Source: Roseicella sp. DB1501 | Lineage (GTDB): Bacteria; Pseudomonadota; Alphaproteobacteria; Acetobacterales; Acetobacteraceae | Length of the DNA stretch: 64,000 bases | Assembly: GCF_013112485.1 (NCBI RefSeq) | Contig: NZ_JABFHG010000003.1 | Coordinates: 248,001 to 312,000 of the forward strand | Reading direction: 5' to 3' | Part shown: positions 1 to 13,684 of the stretch, piece by piece | How positions within the stretch are numbered: the first letter of the stretch is position 1 | How the letters are laid out: each line of letters begins with the position of its first letter | Position numbers and translations under genes: made by a program | Notes under the pieces: model-generated | What the model was told of the DNA's origin: nothing | Database searches by the model: none | What the model saw: the letters and a program-made list of their open reading frames with translations, nothing else

Positions 1-1148
1 TCGTCGGAGACGAGGAGGGAGCCATCCGGCAGCATCTGCACGTCGGTCGGGCGGCCGAGGAAGTTGTTGCCCTGCAGCAGCCCGCCAAGGAAGGGCCGCA
101 TCTGCGGCTTGCCCTGGGCGTCGAAGGTGATGTTCACCACGTCGTAGCCGCTGCGCTGGGTCCGGTTCCAGGAGCCGTGCCGGGCGATGAAGATGCTGTT
201 GCGATACTCCGCCGGGAACATGCCGCCGGTGTAGAAGCGCATGCCGAGCGCCGCGACATGCGGGCCGAGCAGCAGCGCGGGCTGGGCGAATTCCGAGCAG
301 GCGCGGCCGGTGATCTCAGGGTCCGGCATGCTGCCCATATGGCACCAGGGGAAGCCGAAATGCTCGCCGGTCCGCTGCACGACGGCGAGGGTGTCCTGCG
401 GCTGGTCCTCGCCGGCCCAGTCGCGGCCGTTATTGGTGAACCAGAGCTGTCCCGTCGTCGGATGGAAGGCCATGCCGACGCTGTTGCGCACGCCGCGCGC
501 CACCACCTCGCGGCCGGAGCCGTCCGGGTTGAAGCGGAGCAGGACGGCGTGCGTGTCCTCCTCCACCTTGCAGATGTTGCAGGGGGCGCCGACCTGCATG
601 TAGAGCTTGCCGTCCGGGCCGAAGCTGGCGAATTTCCAGCCATGATGCTCGTCCTTCGGCAGGTCGAAGGCGGCGGTGAGGTCGGTGGGCGTGCCGGGAT
701 TGTCGAGCTTGCCCTCGATGCCGTCGAAGCGCAGCACCCGGTTGATGGCGATGACGTAGAGCGCGCCGTCCTTGAAGGCCACGCCGTTCGGCTGCGGCAG
801 GCCGGAGGCGATGGTATGCACCTTCCCGTCCTTCACCGCATAGACGCGGCCGATGGTGCGGGTGCCGATGAAGAGCGTGCCGCCGGAGCCGAGCGCCATC
901 ATGCGGGCGCCGGGCATACCATGGGCGTAGATCTCCGCCTTGAAGCCCTGCGGCAGGGTCAGCTTGTCGACCGGCACCTGGTCGCGCGGCGTCGCGGTCA
1001 GCTTCGGCGCGTTCGGGGCGAGCGAGGAACCGGCCATGCCGCCCGGCCGACCCTGCTGCCAGCCCGGCACCGGCTGCTGCTGTGCTGCGGCCAATGCCGG
1101 CAGGAGAAGTGCGGCGCCGAGGCCGAGCGCGATCAGGCGTGACGTCAC
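1..1148 (-). CDS. PQQ-type sorbosone/glucose dehydrogenase-like periplasmic protein, 3' end outside window
   Basis: The protein begins with GTG at 1148, which has a GGGAGGGG Shine-Dalgarno stretch just upstream, and runs off the window at base 1, so about 382 residues are seen without the C-terminus. A signal peptide is clear ([20 protein letters not shown]), so it is exported. What follows is a beta-propeller of the glucose/sorbosone dehydrogenase family: [11 protein letters not shown] near the start, then [53 protein letters not shown] and [23 protein letters not shown] cysteine pair lies in the [12 protein letters not shown] segment. Members oxidise sugars or aldehydes such as L-sorbosone with PQQ, but substrates are not predictable from sequence and some members have no known activity. 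It diverges from ahcY, which starts 319 bases away. The family assignment is secure; the substrate is not. Confidence 0.85.
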   Translation of the reverse strand, partial: MTSRLIALGLGAALLLPALAAAQQQPVPGWQQGRPGGMAGSSLAPNAPKLTATPRDQVPVDKLTLPQGFKAEIYAHGMPGARMMALGSGGTLFIGTRTIGRVYAVKDGKVHTIASGLPQPNGVAFKDGALYVIAINRVLRFDGIEGKLDNPGTPTDLTAAFDLPKDEHHGWKFASFGPDGKLYMQVGAPCNICKVEEDTHAVLLRFNPDGSGREVVARGVRNSVGMAFHPTTGQLWFTNNGRDWAGEDQPQDTLAVVQRTGEHFGFPWCHMGSMPDPEITGRACSEFAQPALLLGPHVAALGMRFYTGGMFPAEYRNSIFIARHGSWNRTQRSGYDVVNITFDAQGKPQMRPFLGGLLQGNNFLGRPTDVQMLPDGSLLVSD

Positions 1149-1267
1149 CTTGGGGTCCCCTCCCTGGGCCGCATGCTCGGGCCCTTTCGGCAAACGATGC
1201 GGCGGCATGTCCCGAAGGGCAAGCCGATCACGGCCTTCAGACTGAATTTCCTGGATTTTCTGCCAAG

Positions 1268-1285
1268 CATAAAGACATGCTTATG
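1268..1285. promoter_or_regulatory. AT-rich palindrome upstream of ahcY, candidate SahR-like operator
   Basis: The 18-base sequence CATAAAGACATGCTTATG is an inverted repeat (arms CATAA/TTATG, extended by one G-C pair) in an AT-rich patch of otherwise very GC-rich DNA, 182 bases upstream of the ahcY start codon. ArsR-family SAH-responsive regulators (SahR) of Proteobacteria control ahcY and methionine genes through ATAAAG-type palindromes as I recall them, and this site has that look. No regulator gene is in the window. The rest of the 1149-1466 gap holds no ORF or RNA element that I recognise. Confidence 0.4.
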
Positions 1286-1466
1286 CCTTGCCGGCAATGC
1301 TGGCCAGCCGATGGTGGTCGTGCTAGAGCGGGAGCAGGAATCGGGAAGGCCGGCGCCGCTGCGTCGTCCTCCCGGCCGACAGGCCCCAATGGCGGCCCTG
1401 CCATCGCCGATGCAGGTCGGCGCTTCGCCGCAGGGCGCGCCCCCAGCCACCGAGGGATGCCGCGTA

Positions 1467-2870
1467 ATGGCCGTTGCCACCGACTACAAGGTGAAGGACC
1501 TGTCGCTCGCCGACTGGGGCCGCAAGGAAATCGCCATGGCCGAGGACGAGATGCCCGGCCTGATGGCGGTGCGGCGGGATTACGGCTCGTCCCAGCCGCT
1601 GAAGGGCGCCCGCATCGCCGGCTGCCTGCACATGACCATCCAGACCGCGGTGCTGATCGAGACGCTGAAGGCCCTCGGCGCCGATGTCCGCTGGTCCTCC
1701 TGCAACATCTTCTCGACCCAGGACCACGCCGCGGCCGCCATCGCCGCCAGCGGCACGCCGGTCTTCGCGGTGAAGGGCGAGAGCCTGCCGGAATACTGGG
1801 AATACGTGCAGAAGACCCTGGAATGGGGCGATGGCGGCGAGCCGAACATGATCCTCGACGACGGGGGCGACATGACGCTGCTCGTCCATTACGGCCTGCG
1901 CGCCGAGCAGGGCGACACCGCCTTCCTGCACAAGCCGCAGAACGAGGAGGAGGAGGCCTTCTTCGCGCTGATCCTGGTCGCGCTGAAGGAGAAGCCCGGC
2001 TGGTTCGGCCGGCTGGCCAAGTCGATCCGCGGCGTCTCGGAGGAGACGACGACGGGCGTGCACCGGCTCTACACCATGGCGAAGGAGGGCAAGCTGCTCT
2101 TCCCCGCCATTAACGTGAACGACAGCGTCACCAAGTCGAAATTCGACAATCTTTATGGCTGCCGTGAGAGCCTGGTGGACGGCATCCGCCGCGGCACCGA
2201 CGTGATGATGGCCGGCAAGATCGCCATGGTCGCGGGCTTCGGCGATGTCGGCAAGGGCAGCGCCGCCTCGCTGCGCAATGCCGGCTGCCGCGTGATGGTG
2301 AGCGAGGTCGATCCGATCTGCGCCCTGCAGGCGGCGATGGAGGGCTACGAGGTCGTGACGATGGAGGAGGCCGCACCGCGCGCCGACATCTTCGTCACCG
2401 CGACCGGCAATGTCGACGTCATCACCCTCGACCACATCCGGCAGATGAAGCACCGCGCTATCGTCTGCAACATCGGGCATTTCGACAGCGAGATCCAGGT
2501 CGCCGCGCTCAAGAACTACAAGTGGCACAACGTGAAGCCGCAGGTCGACGAAGTCGAGTTCCCCGACGGCAAGCGGATCATCCTGCTCTCCGAGGGCCGG
2601 CTGGTGAATCTCGGCAACGCCACCGGGCATCCGAGCTTCGTCATGTCGGCGAGCTTCACTAACCAGACCCTGGCGCAGATCGAGCTCTGGTCGAACCCTG
2701 GCAAGTACGAGAAGAAGGTCTATGTGCTGCCGAAGCACCTCGACGAGAAGGTGGCGGCGCTGCATCTCGAGAAGGTTGGCGCCAAGCTGACCAAGCTCTC
2801 GTCGCAGCAGGCGGCCTATATCGGCGTCGACCAGGCCGGTCCGTTCAAGGCCGACCAGTACCGGTACTGA
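1467..2870 (+). CDS. ahcY: Adenosylhomocysteinase (S-adenosyl-L-homocysteine hydrolase)
   Basis: This cytosolic NAD-dependent enzyme splits S-adenosylhomocysteine to homocysteine and adenosine, relieving product inhibition of methyltransferases and feeding the methionine cycle. The 467-residue length is normal for the bacterial form. Visible signatures are [52 protein letters not shown] with the active-site Lys/Asp region, the NAD-binding loop GFGDVGKG at residues 257-264, and the typical C-terminus KADQYRY. An open frame extends upstream to 1173, but homology begins only at [18 protein letters not shown], so the ATG at 1467 is taken as the start. It is monocistronic, with a strong stem-loop directly downstream, and a palindromic candidate operator lies upstream. 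Confidence 0.97.
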   Translation: MAVATDYKVKDLSLADWGRKEIAMAEDEMPGLMAVRRDYGSSQPLKGARIAGCLHMTIQTAVLIETLKALGADVRWSSCNIFSTQDHAAAAIAASGTPVFAVKGESLPEYWEYVQKTLEWGDGGEPNMILDDGGDMTLLVHYGLRAEQGDTAFLHKPQNEEEEAFFALILVALKEKPGWFGRLAKSIRGVSEETTTGVHRLYTMAKEGKLLFPAINVNDSVTKSKFDNLYGCRESLVDGIRRGTDVMMAGKIAMVAGFGDVGKGSAASLRNAGCRVMVSEVDPICALQAAMEGYEVVTMEEAAPRADIFVTATGNVDVITLDHIRQMKHRAIVCNIGHFDSEIQVAALKNYKWHNVKPQVDEVEFPDGKRIILLSEGRLVNLGNATGHPSFVMSASFTNQTLAQIELWSNPGKYEKKVYVLPKHLDEKVAALHLEKVGAKLTKLSSQQAAYIGVDQAGPFKADQYRY

Positions 2871-2893
2871 TGGATCCCCACTGACCCTGGGCA

Positions 2894-2941
2894 CGTCATA
2901 GCCTGCCGCGGCGAAGCCGCGGCAGGACAATGGGCAGCGAC
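2894..2941. repeat. Dispersed palindromic element, copy 1 (terminator-like, 3' of ahcY)
   Basis: It contains a perfect 11-base-pair stem (CCTGCCGCGGC, loop GAA, GCCGCGGCAGG at 2902-2926) without a T-run, placed between the converging ends of ahcY and the M20 amidohydrolase. The stem and both flanks, starting CGTCA and ending GGGCAGCGAC, recur at 41992-42038 after rplI with about 80% identity by eye. It may serve as a bidirectional terminator or be a REP-like mobile palindrome. Confidence 0.55.
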
Positions 2942-2960
2942 CGGGGGCGCCCGCTTTCGT

Positions 2961-4151
2961 TCAGCCCCCCAGTTCGCGGTGCACCAGCTCCACCCAGTAG
3001 CGCACGCCGAGCGGCAGGACCGCGTCGTTGAAGTCGTAGCGCGGCGTGTGCACCGGCGCGTAGCTGCCATCCTCGGCCACGCCGTTGCCGAGCATGATGT
3101 AATTGCCCGGGCACTGCCCCAGCATGAAGGCGAAATCCTCCGAGCCGGTGACGGGCTGCATCGCCGGGCTCACCGCCGCCTCACCCGCCAGCGACTGCGC
3201 CACGGCGACGGCGGTGGCGGTGCGCGCCGCGTCATTCACCAGCGCGTCGAAGATGCGCTCGTACTGCAACTCGGCGGTGCAGCCGAAGGCGCCGGCGATG
3301 GATTGCGCCAGCTCGCCCATCCGCCGCTCGACCAGGCCGCGCGTCGTCTCGTCGAAGCTGCGTGCCGTGCCGCGGATCACCAGCTCGGCGGGGATCACGT
3401 TGGGCGAGCCCCAGGCGCCGCCACCGATATAGCCGACGCTGACCACCGCCGGCTGCAGCGCCGGCACGTTGCGGCTGACCACCGTCTGCAGCGCGCCGAT
3501 GAACTGCGCCTGCGCCACCGTCACATCGGTGGCCAGATGCGCACCGGCGCCGCCATGCCCGCCCGTGCCGCGGAAGGTCACCATCCAGGTGTCGCCCGCC
3601 GCCATCAGCGGGCTCACGCGGGTGCCGAACCGGCCGACCGGCATGCCCGGCCAGTTATGCATGCCGTAGAGGCTCTCCACCGGGAAGCGCTGCAGCAGCC
3701 CGTCCTCCAGCATGGCGAGGCCGCCGCCGAGACCTTCCTCGGCCGGCTGGAAGATGAAATGCACGGTGCCGGCGAAGTCGCGGTGCCGCGCCAGGGTCTG
3801 CGCCGCGCCGAGCAGCATGGTGGTGTGCCCGTCATGGCCGCAGGCATGCATCTTGCCCGGCACGGTGGAGGCATAGGGCAGGCCCGTCGCCTCCTCGATG
3901 TTGAGCGCATCCATGTCGGCGCGCAGGCCGATGGCGCGCTGGCCCGGACGGATGCCGGTCAGCGTGCCGACCACACCGGTGCGGCCGACGCCCTCCGTCA
4001 CCGTGAGGCCCCAGCTGCGCAGCCGCTCGGCGACGATGGCGGCGGTGCGGCGCTCCTCGAAGCCGGTCTCGGGATGCGCATGCAGGTCGCGGCGCAGCGC
4101 CACGAGCTCGGGCGTGATGGACTCGACGGTGGTCTCGATGGAGGTGCTCAT
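2961..4151 (-). CDS. M20 family amidohydrolase (hippurate hydrolase / N-acyl amino acid hydrolase type)
   Basis: This 396-residue metallo-amidohydrolase of the M20D group resembles hippurate hydrolase (HipO) and amino-acid N-deacylases. Metal-binding landmarks are present: MHACGHDGHT (His and Asp near residues 106-109), the catalytic glutamate pair in FQPAEEG (about 138-139), a dimerisation-domain GTGGHGGAG segment, and the last ligand His near PVHTPRYDFND. N-terminal LRRDLHAHPETGFEE is typical. The ATG at 4151 (MSTSIETTVESITPELVALR) follows a GAAGGCGAGA Shine-Dalgarno region and is preferred over in-frame upstream codons. It is probably cytosolic, as no signal peptide is seen. It is transcribed towards ahcY and lies downstream of the DadA-like gene on the same strand, separated by a stem-loop. 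The true acyl-amino-acid substrate cannot be read from sequence. Confidence 0.9.
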   Translation of the reverse strand: MSTSIETTVESITPELVALRRDLHAHPETGFEERRTAAIVAERLRSWGLTVTEGVGRTGVVGTLTGIRPGQRAIGLRADMDALNIEEATGLPYASTVPGKMHACGHDGHTTMLLGAAQTLARHRDFAGTVHFIFQPAEEGLGGGLAMLEDGLLQRFPVESLYGMHNWPGMPVGRFGTRVSPLMAAGDTWMVTFRGTGGHGGAGAHLATDVTVAQAQFIGALQTVVSRNVPALQPAVVSVGYIGGGAWGSPNVIPAELVIRGTARSFDETTRGLVERRMGELAQSIAGAFGCTAELQYERIFDALVNDAARTATAVAVAQSLAGEAAVSPAMQPVTGSEDFAFMLGQCPGNYIMLGNGVAEDGSYAPVHTPRYDFNDAVLPLGVRYWVELVHRELGG

Positions 4152-4234
4152 GGTCTCGCCTTCGTCATGGCAGGCATCCGGATGGAGCGGCGGCGGCCGG
4201 GGCCGCGCGGGCACGGCCCCGGCTTATACCAACG

Positions 4235-4254
4235 GACCGGTCTTGTGACCGGTC
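4235..4254 (-). terminator. Stem-loop downstream of dadA-like gene
   Basis: Seven base pairs (GACCGGT/ACCGGTC) enclose a six-base loop, 28 bases past the stop of the DadA-like gene on the minus strand. There is no clear T-run, so termination is inferred from position only. Confidence 0.4.
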
Positions 4255-4281
4255 TGAGGCCCGCGGCTTATGCCGCAGGTA

Positions 4282-5550
4282 TCAGGCCGCGCGGCGGAGG
4301 CCCGCCTCGGCCGGCGCCGCGCCGATCGCCTCGGCCACCATCTGGGCCGTGGCGGCGGAGAGGGTCCAGCCGAGATGGCCGTGGCCGGTGTTGTAGAAGA
4401 CGCCCGGTCGGCGGCCGGCGCCGATCCGCGGCATCAGGTTCGGCGTCATCGGCCGCAGCCCGGCCCAGGGCACCACGCGCGCAGTGCTGATGCCGGGGAA
4501 GAGCTGCTCCGTCCAGCGCACCAGCGGCTGGATGCGGTCCATGCGGATGTCGCGGTTCTCGCCATTGAACTCCGCGGTGCCGGCGACGCGGAAGCGGTCC
4601 CGGCCGAGGCGGCTGGTAACGATCTTGGTCGCGTCGTCGAGCAGGCTGACGGTCGGCGCCGCCTCCTGGCTGCGGGCATCGTCCAGCTGCACGGTGATGG
4701 AGTAGCCCTTCACCGGATAGACGTTGATGCGGTCGCCCAGCATGGCGGCGAAGCGGCGGCTGGCGACGCCGGCGCAGACCACCACGGCATCGACGCGCAG
4801 CGTCTCGGCCGCCAGGGCGAGCGCCCCCTCGGCCTGAACAACCGGCTTCCAGGCGATGGCGATGCCATCGGCGCCATGGGTGATGCCGGTGACATCGGCC
4901 TCGAACAGGAAGCGGGCGCCGCGGCGCATGCAGGCCTCGGCCAGGCCGCGCGTGTACTTATGGATGTCGCCGGTGGCGTCCGAGGGGGTGAAGAAGCCGC
5001 CGTACCAGCGCCCCTGCAGCGCCGGCTCGATGGCGCGCATCTCCTCCGGCGCCACCGGCCGGCGGTCCAGCCCGCCCTCGGTCAGCAGGGCGTTGACCCG
5101 AGCGGCCGCGTTGAAGCCGGCGCGGTCGCGATAGACATGCAGGATGCCGCGATGCTCGACATCGAAGTCGATGCCCTCCTGCTCAGCGATCGAGAAGAGG
5201 TACTTGCGCGCCTCGATCGCCAGCTTCGTCGTGGCGATGGTGTTGGCCCGGTAGTTCCGGATGTGGGAGACGAACTCGCCAAGCCAGGAATACTTGTGCG
5301 CCGAGGGCTTCGGGTTCAGCAGCAGCGGGGCGTCGGATTTCAGCATCCACTTCATCCCCTTCAGGATGGTGGCGGTGCTGTTCCAGACCTCGGCATTGCT
5401 GGCGGAGAGCTGGCCGCCATTGGCGAAGGAGGTCTCCATCGCCGCATAGCGCTGGCGGTCGAGCACCACGATCCGATGGCCGCGCTGCAACAGCGCATAG
5501 GCGGTGGTGACGCCGGTGATACCCGATCCGATGACTGCGATGGTGCTCAT
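4282..5550 (-). CDS. dadA: D-amino acid dehydrogenase-like FAD oxidoreductase (DadA/DAO family)
   Basis: The 422-residue flavoprotein starts MSTIAVIGSGITGVTTAYALLQRG with the FAD-binding GxGxxG at residues 8-13, and carries the DadA motif PVKGYSITV near residue 279 and a C-terminal GHLGWTLSAATAQ FAD contact. DadA enzymes deaminate D-alanine and other D-amino acids to oxoacids and pass electrons to the respiratory chain from the inner face of the membrane. The start at 5550 is preferred over the upstream MRTFVPERA because the protein family begins at the beta strand of the Rossmann fold. The transcript is preceded by a tandem glycine riboswitch, which suggests that glycine availability controls it and that glycine or a glycine-related amine could be a substrate (glycine oxidases are in the same superfamily). 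DadA identity is favoured by length and motifs. Confidence 0.88.
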   Translation of the reverse strand: MSTIAVIGSGITGVTTAYALLQRGHRIVVLDRQRYAAMETSFANGGQLSASNAEVWNSTATILKGMKWMLKSDAPLLLNPKPSAHKYSWLGEFVSHIRNYRANTIATTKLAIEARKYLFSIAEQEGIDFDVEHRGILHVYRDRAGFNAAARVNALLTEGGLDRRPVAPEEMRAIEPALQGRWYGGFFTPSDATGDIHKYTRGLAEACMRRGARFLFEADVTGITHGADGIAIAWKPVVQAEGALALAAETLRVDAVVVCAGVASRRFAAMLGDRINVYPVKGYSITVQLDDARSQEAAPTVSLLDDATKIVTSRLGRDRFRVAGTAEFNGENRDIRMDRIQPLVRWTEQLFPGISTARVVPWAGLRPMTPNLMPRIGAGRRPGVFYNTGHGHLGWTLSAATAQMVAEAIGAAPAEAGLRRAA

Positions 5551-5598
5551 GGCACGCTCCGGGACAAAGGTTCGCAACCGGCGGCCTGGTCACCGCCC

Positions 5599-5806
5599 GT
5601 TGCCCCCATCTGTCTCGGTACCTGAGAGCTTACCCGGCCGTCCCTCGCGGGTGCGGCGGGATATCCCCTTCGGTGGGCGCCGCCATGGCGCCTCTCTCCA
5701 GATCGTCCTCGTGACGCGGTCCTGGGTGCCTGAGAGTTTCCTGGGGGGTTGCTCCTTCGGCGGCCTGCCTGGTCCCGGGGGACCGACAGGCTCTCTCCCG
5801 CATCGC
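5599..5806 (-). promoter_or_regulatory. Tandem glycine riboswitch (two aptamers) in the dadA leader
   Basis: On the minus strand two glycine aptamers follow each other. Aptamer 1 (about 5806-5716) has GGGAGAGAGCC, then GCCGAAGGAGCAA, then AAACTCTCAGGCACC. Aptamer 2 (about 5702-5599) has CTGGAGAGAGGCGCC, then CACCGAAGGGGA, then AAGCTCTCAGGTACC followed by GAGACAGATGGGGGCAAC. These are the conserved core strings of glycine riboswitches in the expected order and spacing. It ends about 50 bases before the dadA start, so control may be by translation or by a downstream fold. The remainder of the 5551-5960 gap contains no gene. Confidence 0.92.
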
Positions 5807-5960
5807 TTGGCGGACGGCCACACCATCGCCGAAGGGCCGGCGAGCCGTCAATGGAAGATTTGCGCCCTTCCTGGGCTGCCGGCCCGCGACCTCGGCCGGA
5901 TTGCACGGATCACAAACAGGAGGGGCGCTTATGGCGCGGATTCGGGCAGTCGCGCGCCGC

Positions 5961-8273
5961 TCAGGAGCGGCGGCGGCGCGCCGGCACCCGCTGCTCCCCC
6001 GCGCCGAGCGGCCTGCCGCGCTCATCCGGCCCGGCCAGGGCGGCCATGGGGGGCGCGGCCTCGACGATGGCCGCGGCTGGCTCGGCCGCGTCACCCTGGG
6101 CGGCGGCCGTCGCAAAGATCGCCTCGACGGCGCGCAGCCGCTCATCCGCCTCGCCATCGAGCGGGCCCGCCGCGAGGGCGATGCGCCGGACCTGCTCGGC
6201 GGCGCGGCGGATGACCGGGGCCGGGGCGCCCTCCAGCAGCCGTGGCAGCGCCGCGAGCGCCGCCGCCTGGTCGAGGCGCAGCAGGAAGAATTGCTCCCGC
6301 ACCGCCTGCTTCATCCCGAGCAGCGGCATCTCGTCGCCGATATCGGCGCGGATGCGCTGCGTCAGGTTGAAGCTGCGCTCATCGGCGACGCGCTGCGACA
6401 TCCCGACATAGAGAAGGCCGCGCAGCACCGCCTCGCGCAGCCCGCCCATGGCGAGGCGGCCGCGCAGCTCGGCGGTGCGGCGGGCGATGAAGGCGCGCCG
6501 TTCCGGTGTCTCGCCGGGATGCGGCCGGGGCGGCGCGTCATCGGCCCGCAGCCCGGCCAGCGCCTGCAGCACAGGGTTGCCGTAGGTGGCGTCGAACAGC
6601 GCCTCGGCGGCGCGGTCGCGCAGCGCGCGGTAGCGGTCGAGCCCGGCCTCGATCTGCGTCGAGGCCGCCGCCTGCCAGGCGAGGAAGGGATTGTCCGCAG
6701 CGGCCTGGTGCCGGTGCCGGCGCACCACTGTGGCGAGCGCCGCCACCGGCACCATCATCGGGTTGCGGTCGGAGAAGATCTCGTAGCCGAGCCGGAGCGG
6801 GTGCATCTGCCGCATCCACTCCGCCGCGGCGGCGCTGCTCCAGGGCCGGACCAGCGGCTGCATCAGGCTGCGGTAGAGGCCGAGATTGGCGCGCGAGACC
6901 TGGGCCACGGTGGCGAAGCGCCTTTCCTCCTCCTCGCTGCCGCCGACGATGGCGTCGATATCGGCAAGGTCGCGGGCGGCGAAGCGGGCGATGTAGTCGC
7001 CAGTCGCGGGATCGGTGCCCGGCTGCCCCGGCTCGGCGCGCTCGATCTCCGCCTCGTACAGGCCGGGCGGCAGCACCTCGATGAAGTCGATATTGGTGGC
7101 GAACTCGCTGTGTTCCTTGCGGGCCACCTTGCCGGAGACGAAGATGCCGAGATGGCCGACGCTCTCATGCATGGCGTAGACGATGGTCTGGCCGTTGGCC
7201 TGGATATCCTCAACGCCGCCATAGAGATCGGTGATCCAACCGAGGGCCTGCGGCGGCGGCGTGATGTTGTCGCCCTTCGAGCAGAAGACCACGATCGGCG
7301 AGCGGATGTTGCGCAGGTCGATGCGGATGCCGTCGCCCGTCACCAGCTCGGCGGTGGCCAGTTTGTTGCCGATGAAGAGGTTGTCGACGATGAACTGGAT
7401 CTCGTCGGCGTTCAGCAGCACATGGCTGCCCCACCAGTGCTCGAAGGTGAGGTAGCGCGGCGCCTCGGTATCGACCTTGGAATAGAGGCCGTATTGCTTG
7501 CCCCAGAGCGTGTTGGCGGGGTTAAGCCCCTCGAAATTCTCCACCAGCCAGGCGCCGTCGAAGATTCCGTGGCCGAGATCGCTGGTGAGGGCCGTCAGCC
7601 AGCTCCCGCCCAGCAGGCCGCCGCTGTAGCGCATCGGGTCCTTGCCATGCGTGCCGGCCCAGTAGGAGAGCGGCGCGCCGGCGACGATGATGGGGCCGAA
7701 CAGCTCGGGGCGGATCGCCGCCGCCATCATGGTCTGCCAGCCGGCCTGGCAATTGCCGATGACGACCGGCTTGCTGCTGGCCTCGGGATGCGCCTGGCCG
7801 GCATGCTCGACGAAGCGGATCTCCGCCATCAGCACATCCTCGAGCGTCTGCCCCGCCACCGGGTGGCGCAGGAAGCTGACGAGGTAGCAGGCATGGCCGG
7901 CGCGCATCGCCACGCCGATTTCGCTATCGGCCTTGAAGCCGCCGATGCCCGGCCCCTGGCCGGCGCGCGGATCGACGATGACGAAGGGCGGCTTCCGCGG
8001 GTCGAGGGTCACGTCGGCCGGCGGCAGGATGCGCAGCAGCAGGTAGTTGACCGGCCGCTCGAAGCCATGCCCGTCCAGCACCACCTCGTAGTCGAAGGCG
8101 AGGACATTGGGCGCCCGCCGCCTGCGCTCCGCCTCGTAGCGATTGCCGCGCTCGCGCAGCACGTCGAGGGTCAGCACGCTCCGCTGCCAGGCATCGACCA
8201 TGTAGGAAAAGCCCTGGCGCCAGGCATCGAGCATCGCCTCGCCGCCGGCCATCGGCTGTCCGAGCTGAACCAT
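5961..8273 (-). CDS. DUF3141 family protein (alpha/beta hydrolase, PHA-synthase-like box)
   Basis: This 770-residue protein matches the DUF3141 family in length and content. The first half is an alpha/beta-hydrolase-like domain: VIVDPRAGQGPGIGGFK, then PVVIGNCQAGWQ, which is a G-x-C-x-G nucleophile box as in PhaC polyhydroxyalkanoate synthases, then SPIVVFCSKGDNITPPPQALGW with the acid residue, and MHESVGHLGIFVSGKVA with a likely catalytic His. The second half (from about residue 450) is helical, with no recognised domain. The start is placed at MVQLGQPMAGGEAMLDAWRQG (ATG 8273), which follows a GGGAGC ribosome-binding site. Function is not established for the family; a role in polyhydroxyalkanoate or acyl-CoA metabolism is inference from the box and fold. 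It diverges from mmsA, with 290 bases of non-coding DNA between (8274-8563) in which I see no element. Confidence 0.8.
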   Translation of the reverse strand: MVQLGQPMAGGEAMLDAWRQGFSYMVDAWQRSVLTLDVLRERGNRYEAERRRRAPNVLAFDYEVVLDGHGFERPVNYLLLRILPPADVTLDPRKPPFVIVDPRAGQGPGIGGFKADSEIGVAMRAGHACYLVSFLRHPVAGQTLEDVLMAEIRFVEHAGQAHPEASSKPVVIGNCQAGWQTMMAAAIRPELFGPIIVAGAPLSYWAGTHGKDPMRYSGGLLGGSWLTALTSDLGHGIFDGAWLVENFEGLNPANTLWGKQYGLYSKVDTEAPRYLTFEHWWGSHVLLNADEIQFIVDNLFIGNKLATAELVTGDGIRIDLRNIRSPIVVFCSKGDNITPPPQALGWITDLYGGVEDIQANGQTIVYAMHESVGHLGIFVSGKVARKEHSEFATNIDFIEVLPPGLYEAEIERAEPGQPGTDPATGDYIARFAARDLADIDAIVGGSEEEERRFATVAQVSRANLGLYRSLMQPLVRPWSSAAAAEWMRQMHPLRLGYEIFSDRNPMMVPVAALATVVRRHRHQAAADNPFLAWQAAASTQIEAGLDRYRALRDRAAEALFDATYGNPVLQALAGLRADDAPPRPHPGETPERRAFIARRTAELRGRLAMGGLREAVLRGLLYVGMSQRVADERSFNLTQRIRADIGDEMPLLGMKQAVREQFFLLRLDQAAALAALPRLLEGAPAPVIRRAAEQVRRIALAAGPLDGEADERLRAVEAIFATAAAQGDAAEPAAAIVEAAPPMAALAGPDERGRPLGAGEQRVPARRRRS

Positions 8274-8563
8274 CAGCCTGCTCCCGTCCAAGCCTGCGGC
8301 GCCGCGATCGGCGCGGCGCGGGGCGGCATGCCGCCCGGCAGGGTCACGCTGCATCGCAGCAATTGGGGCCGCACTATTCGACCGGGAGGTGCCCCGCCGC
8401 AAGCGAAGCCTGCCTGTCGATCCGCCGATCCGGCCGATATCACTGCCTCGTGCGCGCCTCGTTCCGGCGGCGTCCCGGGCATGGCGCGGCCGCGACCGGA
8501 TGCCGAAACCGGCTGCGCGTTCTACACTCCCGCCCGGCGGCCTGACGGAGGAGACAAACGCCG

Positions 8564-10093
<1,530 letters not shown>

Positions 10094-10228
10094 GGCGGAT
10101 CGTTCAGTGGAAGGCGGGGAGGCGGGCGCCGCCTCCCCAGGACGGGGGCCGGAACCCGTAGAATGAACGCCGCGTAAGGTTTAAGACGACCCGGTCGAAC
10201 CGCATGGTCGGGAGGCGGAGACACCAGC

Positions 10229-10690
10229 ATGGCGATGGCAGATCTTTTTCCGGAAACGAATGGAATCCTTTCTCTCGCTCCCACCGACAAGACCGAGCTG
10301 TTCGAGATGCTGGCGGCCGCGATGGCCGGGCGCCTGAACCAGCCACGCGAAAAAGTGCTTGAAGCCATCCTCGCACGCGAGAAACTGGGCTCGACGGCGC
10401 TCGGGCGCGGCGTTGCCATGCCGCATGCCCGGGTGGACTGGCTGAGCCAGCCGGCCGCCGTGCTGGCCCGGCTCGCCCGGCCGATCGAGATGGATGCGCG
10501 CGATGGCGAGCCGGTCGACCTCGTTTTCCTGGTGCTCTGGCCGGAAGCCGCTTCGGAGGGTTTCCTGCCGGCGCTCTCCAACATCTGCCGGGCGCTGCGC
10601 GACAACCAGCTGCCGCGCCAGCTGCGCCAGGCGCGCTCGGCGGATGAGGCGCTGCGGAGCCTGCAGGCGGCCGACCAGGTGTTCCCCTGA
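10229..10690 (+). CDS. ptsN: PTS IIA-like nitrogen regulatory protein (EIIA-Ntr)
   Basis: This 153-residue EIIA fructose/nitrogen-type domain has the phosphorylation site His66 in GRGVAMPHARV, preceded by AREKLGSTALG, as in all PtsN proteins. In proteobacteria EIIA-Ntr is phosphorylated by PtsP-PtsO and controls potassium uptake, stringent response and other regulators by protein contact. It is cytosolic and carries no transport domain. It does not lie beside rpoN and hpf, its common location, but 105 bases upstream of the Mrp antiporter operon on the same strand, and the potassium transporter kup is also in this window. Two start codons are possible (MAMADLF or MADLF); the first is given. 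Confidence 0.88.
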   Translation: MAMADLFPETNGILSLAPTDKTELFEMLAAAMAGRLNQPREKVLEAILAREKLGSTALGRGVAMPHARVDWLSQPAAVLARLARPIEMDARDGEPVDLVFLVLWPEAASEGFLPALSNICRALRDNQLPRQLRQARSADEALRSLQAADQVFP

Positions 10691-10795
10691 CCACCGCCCG
10701 GATGCCTGGCTGACGCCGGCCGCATCCCCGCCTCCCAGGTCCGCCCATTGCGGGAGGGACGTCCCCACCGAAGCTGACGGAGACCCCGGCGCCTG

Positions 10796-13683
<2,888 letters not shown>

Positions 13684-13684
<1 letters not shown>

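Noticed and set aside
1149-1466. SAH or SAM riboswitch upstream of ahcY
   Set aside because: The conserved strings of these aptamers (such as GAGGAGCGCUGC and a matching downstream half) were not found; only the palindrome at 1268 stands out.
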